From Harmothoe impar (Eukaryota > Annelida > Polychaeta > Phyllodocida > Polynoidae), in contig OX381713.1 in assembly GCA_947462335.1 (NCBI GenBank), positions 20,328,381-20,392,380 on the forward strand: DNA of 64,000 nucleotides, read 5' to 3'. Below, piece after piece: positions 37,940 to 49,617 of the stretch. Under the pieces are notes generated by a model. The model had not been told where the DNA came from. It saw only the letters and a list, made by a program, of their open reading frames with translations, and searched no databases. Position 1 is the stretch's first letter. Every line of letters begins with the position of its first letter. Position numbers and translations under genes: made by a program.

Positions 37940-38082
37940 ACGCCATGGACCGGAAGTGGCCGGCGGCGTCTGTAATGTTACACGGAGGTGTCTTACCGGA
38001 AGTACCCAAGATGGCCGCCGACTTCTCTCTAGTGTCACGTGATCACAATGCACCCGATGAACCTCTGGACAGTGATCCATAA
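37940..38082 (+). promoter_or_regulatory. ETS/YY1 promoter-like cluster with a 23-codon ORF
   Basis: Two CCGGAAGT sites (about 37948 and 37987) precede CCCAAGATGGCCGCC at 38005-38019, a combined YY1 site and Kozak start. The ORF from ATG at 38011 to TAA at 38082 reads MAADFSLVSRD and then an acidic tail. TCACGTGA lies within it. The arrangement is typical of TATA-less promoters of housekeeping genes. No following exon was identified, so the ORF may be a uORF or a true short first exon with a different frame. Confidence 0.4.
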
Positions 38083-39037
38083 TGGGATTGACCCTTAGAT
38101 CAGATGATACCCTTTTCTCGCTGTCCTGTCCTCCAATTTGATTGATTCATTTAGGATCCATTCGTTTCCGAAGGTAAAAACTATTTAGAGGGTGTGTCTA
38201 GGAGGTAAGGGTGGGGTTAGATAACGCAAGCGAAGTGATCTTCAAGTTATGATTGATACTATACCGTTGCCGAAATTAAGGTTCATTTTCTCAATGGGGA
38301 AGAGAGAGGCGCGGACAATACACAACAATATACCTACGCCATATATGGCTACATATACCGTACTTAATAAGTTTCTACCGGACAACCCAATCAGAGAAGT
38401 GACAGAAAGTTTAACTTGAGAAGTTGTGGCGACTCCCAAATTGTGGGCCTTAAACTGTGCAGAAATAAATCCCCCATCAGATTAACACAGACGTCAATCG
38501 TGCAGTAGACAAGACGACTTCCTGATGGCCACTGACCCTCTGTGCCGATCTAGATCACCTTACACCTGTATCAAAAGGGTACAGAACCCACCCCCATACC
38601 CCTGGGGAGGGGTGGTTTGAGGGGTAGGGATAGGGAGCCTCCTGCCATTGTCCCAAAGGGTTGAGGAGATAAAACCCCATATCGCGCGTCCGTCTTTAGT
38701 TCTCGGCCCGCCCGCAGGTCGCGGTGGTGGCGCTGATCGGTTGTCGGCGGCTGTTTACCGGCGTGCATTGTGTTGCCGTCACCAGCACCCCACCTTCTAC
38801 CATCCCACTTAAACAGTGCACTTAATATCTTCATCGGCTACCCCCCCCCCCTCATATAGGAGTGTATTTTACAGGCTAGAGTGCCTCTCTGACACTAGAG
38901 CAGCGCCAATGAATTCGGCAATGAATGGAACTAAACACAATTGCATGATCTATAACGTCGCACCTCAATCCTAAGTGACCTAAGTGCATGTACGGGGGCT
39001 GGAGTGAGGCCGATCTGGCAGAACTATGCAGCAAAAT

Positions 39038-39223
39038 TTATATAAAGGACAAGATGGCGGCTTCCTTGAGGTGACCCGATATATCCCTATATACATTTAC
39101 TCCGGCTGCGGGTTGTTGATGAAGATGTCCGGCAGACGACAACCGAGCCGGTACCCGGCGGGGGCGGGGCCGATAAAACGGCAAAACACCAGGCACCAGC
39201 GACACCCAACAATGGACGATTAA
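39038..39223 (+). CDS. Gene J: possible micropeptide gene behind a TATA box
   Basis: TTTATATAAAGG at about 39037-39048 is followed by ACAAGATGGCGGC (YY1/Kozak-type) with ATG at 39054. A two-exon reading, 39054-39070 joined to 39136-39223, gives MAASLR followed by RQPSRYPAGAGPIKRQ and ending PTMDD (34 aa). An unspliced frame from ATG at 39026 gives the same C-terminus (65 aa), and the ATG at 39119 or 39125 is also in that frame. The peptide is strongly basic. The choice of start is open, and the sequence may simply be promoter DNA. Confidence 0.3.
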   Translation, partial: LYKGQDGGFLEVTRYIPIYIYSGCGLLMKMSGRRQPSRYPAGAGPIKRQNTRHQRHPTMDD

Positions 39224-40586
39224 ATAGCGGGAAGATGAAGAAAGGAAGTTTAATCGGGGGGAAGGAAATGCTAGGGAGGTCTTTAATAGTAGAGGAGATG
39301 GGGTGAAAGGATCATGAATAGGGCAGGGGAGGGGCTTGGCTTTGTGACCTGCCGACAGGGCCTTTATCTTGGGGCGGTGTTTATCCTTTATGTTGTTAAA
39401 TGTGACAGGTAGGGAGATGATGTTAATTTGTTTGTATTGTTGGATTCTCTGATCAAAGGTCACGGTCATAGGAACCCCTGTGGGGCTTATCTATTCTGTA
39501 CAGTGGGAGATATGGGACTGTGGATGGTCTTTTACCAAGTAGTTTGGGATAGCAACAATGTACAAAGAACCATAGGATACGGTGCTTTTACAGGTAATTG
39601 ATGTGTTAGTGTCCTGAATATAATGACGAATGCAAGATTCCCAATGGTTTTGAATGGGAAAAGTATTGAGGTAAAACATACGATTTGTTAATCTTCTTTC
39701 TTGTCCAACTGGTATTCGATTTTACATGTCTTGGCCAGTCATGACAGCTATACACAATCATGTATACATATATATGTATCCACTGCTGTTACATATATTT
39801 GTCTATATTTCCTACTGCAGTGCGGCAATGCTTTGCAACACATGAAAAGCACATTATTCTGTATGATATAAACACAGTAACTCCTAATTAGAATGCAAAT
39901 AGTTTAGGAAATAAACCCATTCAAAGCAGAAGATCATAATGACTGGATATATATATCATATAATTATGACAGGCAAATATTCATAAGCATAACCCTGGTA
40001 GATGATAATAGAATGTTCCATCTGTTCCAAAATATGATATTTGATGATTCGGATGATTTATTGTAAGAGCATCCCCAACATTTACAATGCTACTCTTTTA
40101 TTGGGTTGCCATGGCTATGAGCATCTTTTACCATTAACGGTTTTGTGTAGTTACAATAAAATATGGGATATCCCTGCAACGTGTTTAGAATATATTACAA
40201 GTATCTTAAAAGGAGAATCCATATCCCACCTCCGTACATATATGCACAATGTACCTCTGGAGAAGTGAAGCCAAACGTGTGCTTTCGAAAGTGTCTTGAG
40301 ACTGTGGAACAATACGCTATTTTATTCACAGAGCAGAGATAGAATAAGTTAAAAACACAAATACATTAGATTTGTTGCATTTTATAATTGAAATAATAAG
40401 ATGTGATGTGTAGAAATTCTAGGAAGGGAGAGGATTGGGGTAAGGTAAAGCAACAGGATGTAATAAAACAGTTTTTTCAAAGGTGATAAAAGTGAGTGGG
40501 GTAGAGGTCACTGTCTTTATGGTAACAAAACTGCACTAATTATATGAGCGATAAATGGGCACTTTGTCACTAGCTGCAGCCTGTTG

Positions 40587-40803
40587 CGTGTTTATCTCCC
40601 AACCAGTGGTCATCCCCCTGCAGGCCCACCTCCAGGAGATAGCAGCCATAAAGGGTTACAATGTGGTCAATGGTTGCATTGACATGGTGGAGGCTTGTGT
40701 CATGGTGTGTCATGGAGTGTCATGGGTCGCACTGACCACAGCCATGTCACTAGGGCAGATGACAAAGGGGCCATGTCACCCCCAAGTGACCATGGCCAGC
40801 TGA
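40587..40803 (+). CDS. Weak coding-like segment, product unknown
   Basis: After CATCCCCCTGCAG (acceptor-like, near 40623) the plus frame reads AHLQEIAAIKGYNVVNGC and IDMVEACVMVCHG before entering a TGTCATGG-rich repeat. There is no supporting second exon. Confidence 0.25.
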
Positions 40804-41044
40804 TGACCACTGACCGTCACCCCTGCCACCACCGGACCGTGTCCAGCCACGGGACACTGACCCTTCCCCTTGGTACCCCTGTTCACTTAAAGTAAAAGCA
40901 GCCTCCTGCATGCCTAATTAGTAAATACCAGGTATCTTAGGCCCCTCTCCCCCGTCTCATCTACAAGACCGGCGGTCTGTCAAAACCAGGTACATTATCA
41001 CGACAGTACATGTATACTGTATGATATACGTGAGTGTATGTAAT

Positions 41045-41154
41045 AGGGATCTTTAGCAACCACGTAAAAGCTCATAAAACGCAGACATAGCAGTGCTGAA
41101 GGAATAGGATACGTCTGCGTTAAATGAGCTACGTCGGGTTTGCTAAAGGTCCCT
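41045..41154. mobile_element. Short palindromic MITE (AGGGATCTTTAGCAA family)
   Basis: The left arm AGGGATCTTTAGCAACCACG and the right arm CGTCGGGTTTGCTAAAGGTCC are inverted over almost the whole 110 bp, with TAAT/ATTA flanks. The word AGGGGACTTTAGCAA recurs at 36956, so related copies may be present. The end abuts the stop codon of gene I. Confidence 0.6.
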
Positions 41155-41155
41155 A

Positions 41156-43274
41156 TTATCTGGTGATGAACTCGCAGGGATATTTGCCTTTAGCCATTGC
41201 CTTCTGCTGCCTAGATGCTCGGACCTTTTTCGCTTGTGGTTGTCCTCTTGTTTTACATGTCCTCCCTGACATTTAGAACTAACCATTGCCATTAGTCTGC
41301 CTTTATTTCCATTGTCCACCCTTCTATCTTTAACCCCGCCCACCCCCCCTTGCTCTCCGCGTGATCTCTGTCCACCACTCCTGTAACTGCCGGAGGTCAT
41401 CTCCACTGTCCGCCAAGGTCAGATCCAAGGTCAGCCGCTGGTGTCCCCCTCTACCGGTCAGCAGAACCACGTGATACACGATATGTCGTCACTTCCGGCG
41501 TCCCACGAAGGGCACGCCGGGAGCCTGGTGTCGATGACGGCGTCTGGGAGAGTTCCACTTCCTGTTGTCCACATCCAGAGGGCGCTGCGGGACCGGAAAT
41601 GGAAGGACAGCGTCTCAGAATCGCCTCCTTCCGGTTGAGAGATCAAGGCGGGGTTGACAAAGAGAGAAACAGGGGCGAGAAATGAGATTAGACTGAGGTT
41701 GGTGTTTGATGGCTGTGTGTATAATGGTGGGAGGAGGTGTATAATGGGGGTGGTGGGTATTTAATGGGTGTGAAGGGAGCTTGGTACTGTTAGGCATTGT
41801 GGGGGCGGTGTCCGGTGATTGGTGACAATGTCACACCTCATCGCTGCAGGCTGTGGTCAGCTAGACTATAGATACACCCCAGCTCTAGTAAACATCGGGC
41901 ATTTCACCCTCCTCTATTAAATGTGTCTCTCTGTGTCCGCCTCAGATCTCACCCCTAATCATCCCTCCCTATACCCTGTCCTTCCTCCCTATCTCCTAGC
42001 TGTGAATACCCATCCTCACCTTTTCTCTATCTTGCTGTTCTGGGGGGGGGGGGCACTGCCTGACCCTAAAAAATGGTGTAGGGCTTAATACATTGTACAA
42101 TGGTGTGTTTTTTCGTGTTTCTCCTACCCATTCCAAAATAGTCACCATACCTAGAGCTAATTCTCATAACATGCATAGGGTTCTTTTGGGAAATATTTCC
42201 TGCGATTGAATCCTGTATTTTGTTTTTGTGTTGGTAAAACCTCCACAGACTCAACCTCTTGGGTACAAATATGTAGATGCAAAACATACGACAATCGGAT
42301 TAACAAGTTACAGACTTGCCCCATTTTTCCAAAGGAAAATTGTATCAAGCAACCCGTAGAACAACTCCAAATTATATTGGTGTGGTCTATAGGAGCACAT
42401 AGGAGTGTGAATGTAATTCATTCAATATAATATCTCATCCTTATGTAGACTTCGAAAAAAACAGATGCATTGGGAAAATTTCCAAAATAATTCTTTTGGG
42501 ATGATTTCGGGAAGATCAAAATGCAGATACAAGGACAGAACAAGATACAAAAGTTAAAAGGGCGGTCAATTTAAACCCCACCTCCCTATTCACAGTGAGC
42601 CAGATACATGCAGCTGTTTTTAGGCCGAATGGATAAATAAGTAGAAGGGGAAAAGCGACAGAATTTTATATTTTAGGTGAATATTATTATCAAAATGATG
42701 CAAATAAAATTTCTATCTCCATATCCGTCCATTTAAAGTGGCTAAACTTATTAAGCTTAATTTCAAAAGCATGCAACTGGTCCTTGTATAAGCTATGTCC
42801 TTTGGGCTTTAAGTCGTATCTCACAATCTCCCACTCCCATTTATCCTAGCCAATCTGCTTCTTGGATCTTCCCATTACTTATACAATGAATGCTGCATAA
42901 TAACAGATATCCCCACACCCTTCGCCATTACCCATACAATACACACTAAATAATAACAGGTATATCCACTTCAATGACCACACATAAACAAGCCTACAGT
43001 GGTTGAAATGCCACTTCTAACTGGTGTAGAATTAACATAGTTGTCATTGTAACTTCACAGAGGGGTGCCTCCTGCCTCCTCCCGTCCCTGGCTGCCTTCC
43101 ACCTCACCCTCAGGACACATTCATTTAAGCAGAACAAACTCATTTCGTGCCGTGGATCCAAGGTGAAGTAGTTATTGTGTTGCCCGCTGGGGGGCGACAT
43201 GAGCCCCATGCCGTGGTACGCTGGTTCCCGGGGCCGGGTCCCGGGGCGACGTGGTTTGACACCACGCACAAAAA
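41156..43274 (-). CDS. Gene I: 3' part of a spliced gene, with one in-frame TGA in the middle exon
   Basis: Minus-strand segments 43274-43108, 41584-41344 and 41265-41156 chain in phase (GTGAGG and GTGGGC donors; TTTAG, CCGCAG and TGTCAG acceptors). The first reads GLMSPPSGQHNNYFTLDP and then RHEMSLFCLNECVLR. The middle exon reads RPLDVDNRKWNSPRRRH, then GVPFVGRRK, TGA at 41491-41489, HIVYHVVLLTGRGGHQR and LADSGDDLRQLQEWWTEITRR. The last reads KKVRASRQQKAMAKGKYPCE and ends in TAA. The TGA may be a sequencing or assembly error, a disabling mutation, or sit in a short unrecognised intron: GTGGGA after GVPF to ACACCAG before RLTLDL keeps the frame. The 5' end was not found. Family unknown. Confidence 0.5.
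41650..43000. other. Intron of gene I, no other feature supported
   Basis: This stretch has AT-rich sequence and one poly-G tract (about 42042-42053). Overlapping short ORFs at 42066-42430 on both strands lack splice context and look random. Confidence 0.4.
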
Positions 43275-43389
43275 CTAAACTCACATTTTTCTTCCAAAAC
43301 GCCGTCAGTGGAACGCATTTGCTTGTTAGCTCAGTTGGAATGGAGAAAGTTTAAAATGTGACTGCAAGGCTTTAAAAGAAGCGCACGGC

Positions 43390-45250
43390 AGGGGGTGTGT
43401 ACAGGAGGGGGTGGTAGGGGACTTGGGCTATGCTGAATGGGGGATTGGAAGAAATAGGGAAAGGAGAAATGAATTATAGATTTAAAAAATTGGGGCAAGA
43501 AGGAGTGAGGGAAGGAATGAAACAGGCAACAAACAAACGAGGAAAGGAACAAACAAACGAACAAAGAAATAAACAGAACGAAAGCGCGAATTAAAGAAAT
43601 AAGGATTGAGAGAAAGATGGAAAGAAGGAATGAAAAAAGAAAAGGGAAACAAATAAACAAACAATAATTATTATCAAAGTAATATGACATAAAACTTTCC
43701 ACACTCTTTTTTCACAAAGTGTACAAATATAGAACTATAGCTCATGTCAAATTATTGATGGAATGCTCTGAGAAATGCCGTACCCATGTAGATACACAGA
43801 TCTACCATAAACAAATTCCTTACGATTTGCCTGCGACCTTTATTTCAGGTATAGCTACAGGTAAATTATATATGCTTACCAACTAGTGCCAACTATTGCC
43901 AGTAGGAGGTGTGTGTACAGTTAACAGTGGGGTGTTAATGTTCAACCCGACTGCTTGGTTATTACTATGTCTGATTGAAAACTAACTTCCTGCCCTAATA
44001 GGAAAATATTTATCTTAGTGTCCATGACAACAGATTGGGTATAAGGTGGTGGTGGGAATGTATTATGGTGTATTTTGGGGAAATATTGACACTCTGGTTC
44101 TTAACATAGAGCGCAGCCAGCGTGACACTGTTTCCATGCTATAGGTATGGACAACTGCTTGTATTATCGCTCCCCTTTCATCACTAGTTATGAATGGACA
44201 AGTAGGTGTATTATCGACCCCTTTATAATGGTGTATGTATGAACAACTCCCTATATTATCGCTCACCTCGAGGTGACACCACTAAGCAAAATCAGTCATT
44301 TGTGACCTGTCCAATAAAGACAGGTTTTAACTGATATCGCCTGCAGGTCCCTTTAGTGGCCAGGGTTATGAGCTTTAAATTATATAGAGTATTTCAGTGT
44401 ATTCTCTACACAAAGATTTATCTTATTCACCAAGATGATGGAGGATAAATTCATCTTATTCACTGAAATGAAGGGAGATGTCTTGACAAAGGGCTTTCAG
44501 TATAAGTGATAATAAATCTTGGTGGAAATGTTGATGTGACATGATTGCCTGCGACACAGCAAATACATTTGTCAATGGTTAATATTATAATTCATCGTTT
44601 TTCTCTTAAATCTGAGTGGGAAAATTATTGGACAGATCTCTGACATCATACTTGGCATAATCCTGAATAATTCGCAGATTGATAGTGTTCATTTTGACAT
44701 GTTCACAGTTGAGAACTTTAAAGTAAGGCATAGATGTCAGGTCTCATTCCCAGTGACAGGTGAAAGGCACACAGCGATCCTAGCGGGCATAGGGGCCACT
44801 GACTTCAGTGACTTCTCACGGTTAGCAATTACAGAGTAAAACACGGCGTTTTGTATGTCAGTCCGTCCACAGGCAAAGCAACCCCCCTTCCCCAACACAC
44901 ACACACCTTTCCACTAGTTTTCCACATCTCTCACTACCTGGCCTCACCTGACTGCCGCGCCCCCTGCTGAGTAAGTTACCAACTACTGTGGTATACCAGC
45001 ACGCCTCCAGGCGACACCACTGTGACGGGAAATGGGGTAATTAGTGGTGTAAGGAGGGAGGTGGGAGATGGGCAGGCTTTAGGGGAGGTTCTGGGGCAGG
45101 GTAGGGTATAGGTAGAGGAAAGCAGGGTAGGGGATAAGGAAAGGCAGGGTAGAGGAAGGTAGGACAGGGCAGAGCAGAGGGAGGGTGGCAGGGTAGGGGG
45201 GCAGAGGTGGGGTAGGGTAGGGGGCAGAGGAGAGCATGGCAGGGGATAAG
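43390..45250. other. Repeat-poor stretch without a supported gene
   Basis: 43370-43680 is purine-rich (GAAA/GGAA), so the minus-strand ORF here is a low-complexity artefact. 45040-45250 is rich in GGCAGGGTAGG-like words. I see no exons that chain. Confidence 0.45.
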
Positions 45251-45258
45251 GAAAGGTA

Positions 45259-45806
45259 CACTGTAAAAAAAAAAGTGTTTAGAATCTAAGCACTTATTAT
45301 GTCTGTTATTTTAAACACTTATCAAAACCGTTTAGACTATAAACACTTTTCAACTAAACACTTTAATAAGTGTTTATGTTTTAAACACTTATTTGCAAAG
45401 TGTTTCTAGGTTCTAAACACTTATTCAAAAGTGTTTAGATTAAAGGTGTGTAGAACCAAAGTGTTTAGATAAGTGTTTAAAATTTAAACACTTATTCAAA
45501 AGTGTTTAGGTTTTAAACACTTATTAGCTAAACACTTTCAATAAGTGTTTAGGTGTTTAGATTTATAGAAAAGTGTTTAGATTCTAAACACTTATCTGAA
45601 CACTTTTTTGGAATCTAAACACTTATCAACACATTTGTTCTAAATACTTGTTTGGATAAGTGTTTAGAACCTAAACACTTTGCAATTAAGTGCTTAAAAC
45701 CTAAAACACTTATTGAACTGTTTAGCTGAAAAGTGTTAAGAATCTAAAAGTGTTTAAAATAACAGACACAATAAGTATTTAAATTCTGAGCACTTATTTT
45801 ACAGTG
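45259..45806. mobile_element. Foldback MITE built of AAACACTTAT / ATAAGTGTTT subrepeats, TA flanks
   Basis: The 548-bp element starts CACTGTAAAA and ends TTTTACAGTG, flanked by TA on both sides. Inside, the words AAACACTTATT and AAGTGTTTAGA alternate many times in both orientations, so the strand can fold on itself at many registers. TA flanks with CACTG ends fit Tc1/mariner-type MITEs, but CACTA-type elements with a 2-bp duplication cannot be excluded. It has no coding potential. Confidence 0.8.
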
Positions 45807-45872
45807 TAGGCTAGAAGATAGCAGGGCAGGGAAAAGCAAAGGAAGGCATGAAGTTTAGGGTGAGAGGTTTGA

Positions 45873-46118
45873 TCATTGACTCATGAAGCTAAGGATTGGA
45901 CCCAAAGTTGCACCGTCAACTATATATGAGCTTTCATGAACCTCATGCAGAAATCCATGACCAATCTTTTTGCTAGAACAGTCATCTTTTAACTGGATCT
46001 CAATGCCACCAAGCAGCCAAGATGGCTGGGGGGTGCCAGTATTACCAACACATTTGCACAGTTGTGAGTTGTTGTTTTTTTGATGATTCGTCATTCCCTG
46101 ATGTTTTTCCTTCCTCAA
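45873..46118 (-). CDS. Orphan ORF with possible transposon-associated sequence
   Basis: The 81-codon minus-strand frame contains GIEIQLKDDCSSKKIGHGFL and HEVHESSYIVDGATLGP. The pattern of a valine/isoleucine strand, then 'K-x-x-GHG', then 'VDGxxLGP' reminds me of a domain found in some transposon-encoded proteins. This is memory of a pattern, not a match. It lies just beside the foldback MITE. There is no convincing splice context. Confidence 0.3.
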   Translation of the reverse strand: MRKEKHQGMTNHQKNNNSQLCKCVGNTGTPQPSWLLGGIEIQLKDDCSSKKIGHGFLHEVHESSYIVDGATLGPILSFMSQ

Positions 46119-46651
46119 TTTTTGCTCTTTTCAGTTACACAAGAATGATACAGCGGTTGTGAGTATGACGTTTGGTTATCTCATGTGTTAAGATTCACTA
46201 ATGTTGTTTTCTTTTTCAGAGATTCGTTATGTGCATTGTGGTGATAATTTTACTTTTTCTAAAGTTCTAGTCAATTTCACTTCTTTGTTGGGTGTTTCCC
46301 TGGCCAGTGGGCCCGTTATATTAAGCTGCTGCTCATCTTGTTAGTATGCAATTCGAGTTATTTTGGCTGCAACTTTCAATGCAGACTGTTCATATTCTTA
46401 GATTATTTACCTTTTTACATGTTTATGAATTGCTTAGATATGCTGTTATGATGAATCGAAATACAGATGATAAGATTTATTAGTTCTGAATGTTCTTCCC
46501 TTTGATGAAGATAGTTTACTTAAGAGCTTATTATTAAGCTGTGCTTGTTCCTTCCATGTTCCAGCTTCACAGTTCCACAGTTCCCCTGGCCAGTCAATTG
46601 GCATAGTATTACTGGCACCATGTCTTGCCGTCATCAAATCTGGTCAAATAA

Positions 46652-46902
46652 GGGAGTGCTCATTTTTTAACAACAGGGGGGGGTGGTGGATTTGGGGGGG
46701 GGTGAAAAAATTCAACCTGTTTTGAGGGAAAAAGCCCGCGCGTTACTATGCTACAAAGGGGCGCGAACGTGCGCGATTTTCGGCCTGCCGGGGGGGGGGT
46801 AAAAAATTTCGACCCCTCTAGCAGGGGGGTGAAAAAATTTCGCGCGGTCCACGCGAAATCTCACCGCCCCCCCCCCCCTGTTGTTAAAAAATGAGCACTC
46901 CC
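46652..46902. mobile_element. Harbinger-type MITE with GGGAGTGCTC ends and TAA target duplication
   Basis: The left end GGGAGTGCTCATTTTTTAAC and the right end GTTAAAAAATGAGCACTCCC are perfect inverted repeats, with TAA on each side. G and C tracts and CGCG-rich DNA lie inside. Solo or partial ends occur near 9991, 10145, 12976 and 48195-48320. Confidence 0.85.
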
Positions 46903-46905
46903 TAA

Positions 46906-47332
46906 TAAACCTGATACACATCAGAAAAATTAAAAGTAATTTGAATGGGTATCCAAAACAACAAAGAAATGTGACTGCACTGGTAGGTTCAGGACTGTAT
47001 TTGAGTGTATAATTATTATCAATGATAATATGGGAGTGGGATGTAAGAATGTCTCTGACCTTGATGAGTTTATGGATGGTGCATGAAATTTGTGTGTCTC
47101 TAACATGGTCAGTATAATTTTTCTTTGTAAAACTGGCCTTTTCCAAGGAATACACAGGGGTATCAGTAATACCCTCTCCCATGCCAGTAAAATCAACAAA
47201 TTCCTGAGTCATTTCACTATTAGTATTGACAATATATATCATTTTCTTATGGTAGATGGGAAGTGTGATGAACAGCTTACCCCGTGGATGGGTATAGACA
47301 AATAACTCAAAAAAAGAACTCAGGAATCCCAC
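46906..47332 (-). CDS. Orphan minus-strand ORF next to a MITE, product unknown
   Basis: The open frame continues out of the MITE end and reads YIVNTNSEMTQEFVDFTGMG, then VYSLEKASFTKKNYTDHVRD and SAVTFLCCFGYPFKLLLIF. The composition is protein-like, but the reverse strand also has a long frame (47090-47305) and no splice or start signal stands out. It may be a fragment of a mobile element. Confidence 0.25.
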
Positions 47333-47339
47333 CAGGGGG

Positions 47340-49600
47340 GAAAACTCATTAATACCAATAATACCACAAGGTACTTTCGGGGGGGGGGGGGTTACTGAAA
47401 TGCCGCTCTATCAAGATGTTGGTAAGTTGTAAGAGAAATAAACACCTATCCCAAACATGCAGAATGATAGAGCAATGCCCGTGAATCTCATTTCTAGTTT
47501 CGTATAGGGCTGGGGAGGGGGTGAAGCCCTAAGCAACTGAAATGAGAAATATTCTGTTTATGACACAACCTTTTACAAATGGTACTTGGATTATCTCACG
47601 TGTAAATAAATGTCATTTAAATCTAGAAAAAAAAAGTGATGTTTTTAAATGAAGGGGGGCTTAGCATTAGTAGATGTGACACAGGAGGGGTGCTGTGCCC
47701 CCGGGGTGGCAGGGCTGAGGTCGGCTGTCGTACCGTCCTGTCACCGGCACCCTGCCTCCCCGATCCCGGGGGCGACCCCCTCCCCCACCCCCATTAGACA
47801 CACATAATAATGTAGCGGTGTTCAGCGTCTTTGTGAACCCGTTACTCCGTTTTCTAATCTAAATAGCTCACCTTCCCTCAGGGACGGGGCGGAGAGACCA
47901 CAGAAGGCAAGGGGGGTGGAGCGGGGGGAAACAGGTGGGAAGGGGGGGGGGGGGGGGCGGGATGTGGAGGGCTATATGGCAGGAGCCTATCTTAATAGCC
48001 TAAAGTTTCGCCAGCATTCCCTTTTTTGGGGGAAATCTGAATGCTGTAATCTATATAAGTAGTCCTACCGCTTTTCAATCAGATTTCAGCTCAGGCTGGC
48101 ATTGTATAGTTGGTGTATCAAGTGATGAAATCCCGACAACAGACGTTGGGGGGGGGGGGGGCAGTGTTAGGACGCATAATTTAATAGAGAGGGGGTGACC
48201 ATTTCTAAAGAATAATTAATAGGACGGCTTCTTCCCTTTACACGATCAAAACAGAATTACAAAATGTATTACATGTACATGTATTTAAAAGCCTCGTTAT
48301 TGGAAAATGACCACTCCCTTTATAAGTAGGTGAACCCTTAGGGGTGTGATTGGAGGCATTCATTGTGCAGGTTCAGCTGTGCATTGTATAAGGGGTAAGT
48401 AATGGTGTCTAACGGGACCTGACCCTGCCCTAAACTGTGCCCTCCCCTACACAAACCCCATACATCATGTATAGATACCTTGGTGTATAGGGAGGGGTGG
48501 TGGGGTGTAGTAGGGGGGCAGTATGTATCCTTAGGACTGTGTGACATATGTCAGGTCCACCGGCAGTACCCCCATCTACGACAATGTCTTGCTTGAATGT
48601 AAAAGGACCTGCATGGCAAGCTGGACAGCAGAACATGAACAATGATGACCAATTCACTCTCAATGAACTATGAAATATATCACACAATAGTTTCTGTTTC
48701 CTTATTATAACATTGGAGACTATAAACTACAAAAATGTATTTCAGAATGAAGATTATATTATGCTAAATATGTCCCATATTCATAGATAACATCTACACG
48801 CTAAAATAGTGTTTAGATAGTAGATGTGCATGTTTGGGAGTTAAACAATTTCAAAGACATTTCCTTGTCCAAAATTTCTGAACACTTTTTTCCTTCTAAA
48901 GATATTTAGTTTCTAAAATTAGGTTGGCTAGAATGTTTAGCGAATGCCCCTGTGCATATCTGATCATATTTTAAGTGGCCCTTTAAGATTTTGCTTAGGT
49001 AGCAGATAGAGACCTGTAGTAACTTGGTGTCAAGAGATATTGAAGGCTCCATCATATATGTGCTGGTATCTGGATGCTAACTGTTAATAAAAAAAACAAA
49101 AAACAAAAACTTGTATAACAAGGTGTAATTCAGGGGGAAACTTGACAGTACTTCACATTCCGAGCCTATTTTGAGCTACATGTATATAACATATTTAGCT
49201 CATGTGTAAAGTCTAAACCATTGTATTTAAACATGTTTATGATACATGTCTATGTACACAATATTATTTAGGTCATTTGTGGTTTATTTTTAAACATAAT
49301 TTTACAGTGTAGATATTTAGACAAATCAGTAAATCGATCAAGAGCTTTACCGATGATTTGATGTGTGATCTATACTTGATGTGTGACACTTTACCACCCA
49401 CGAGTGTGATAAGTGATACAATTAAACTGTGCTCGTGTGACACACTGCTAATCGGATAATAATAACATGCTGCTGATCTCCCCAAAGAGCTGAGAAATTT
49501 CCCCCTCTCATCCGTAGATAGGTTAATTGCCCAATGCTGAAAGGTTTAAATGGTAATGGCGGGTGTGGGGCACACTCCTTATAAGGTAATGATGGCCATT
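47340..49600. other. No supported gene; poly-G tracts and one partial MITE
   Basis: Poly-G tracts occur at 47381-47390, 47943-47957 and 48149-48161. 48195-48320 has ends resembling the GGGAGTG MITE family. The minus-strand frame at 48430-48687 has an acceptor-like CTGTCCAG, but three frames are open and none extends. A TCACGTGA site is at 49604. Confidence 0.4.
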
Positions 49601-49617
49601 GGTCACGTGATCTGACA

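Noticed and set aside
41489..41491. Selenocysteine codon in gene I
   Set aside because: The surrounding residues are not a redox motif and no SECIS-like structure was noticed. Error, mutation or a small intron is simpler.
43331..43702. 123-codon minus-strand ORF rich in Phe/Leu/Ser
   Set aside because: It is a product of a purine-rich low-complexity strand, with no membrane-protein pattern beyond composition and no splice context.
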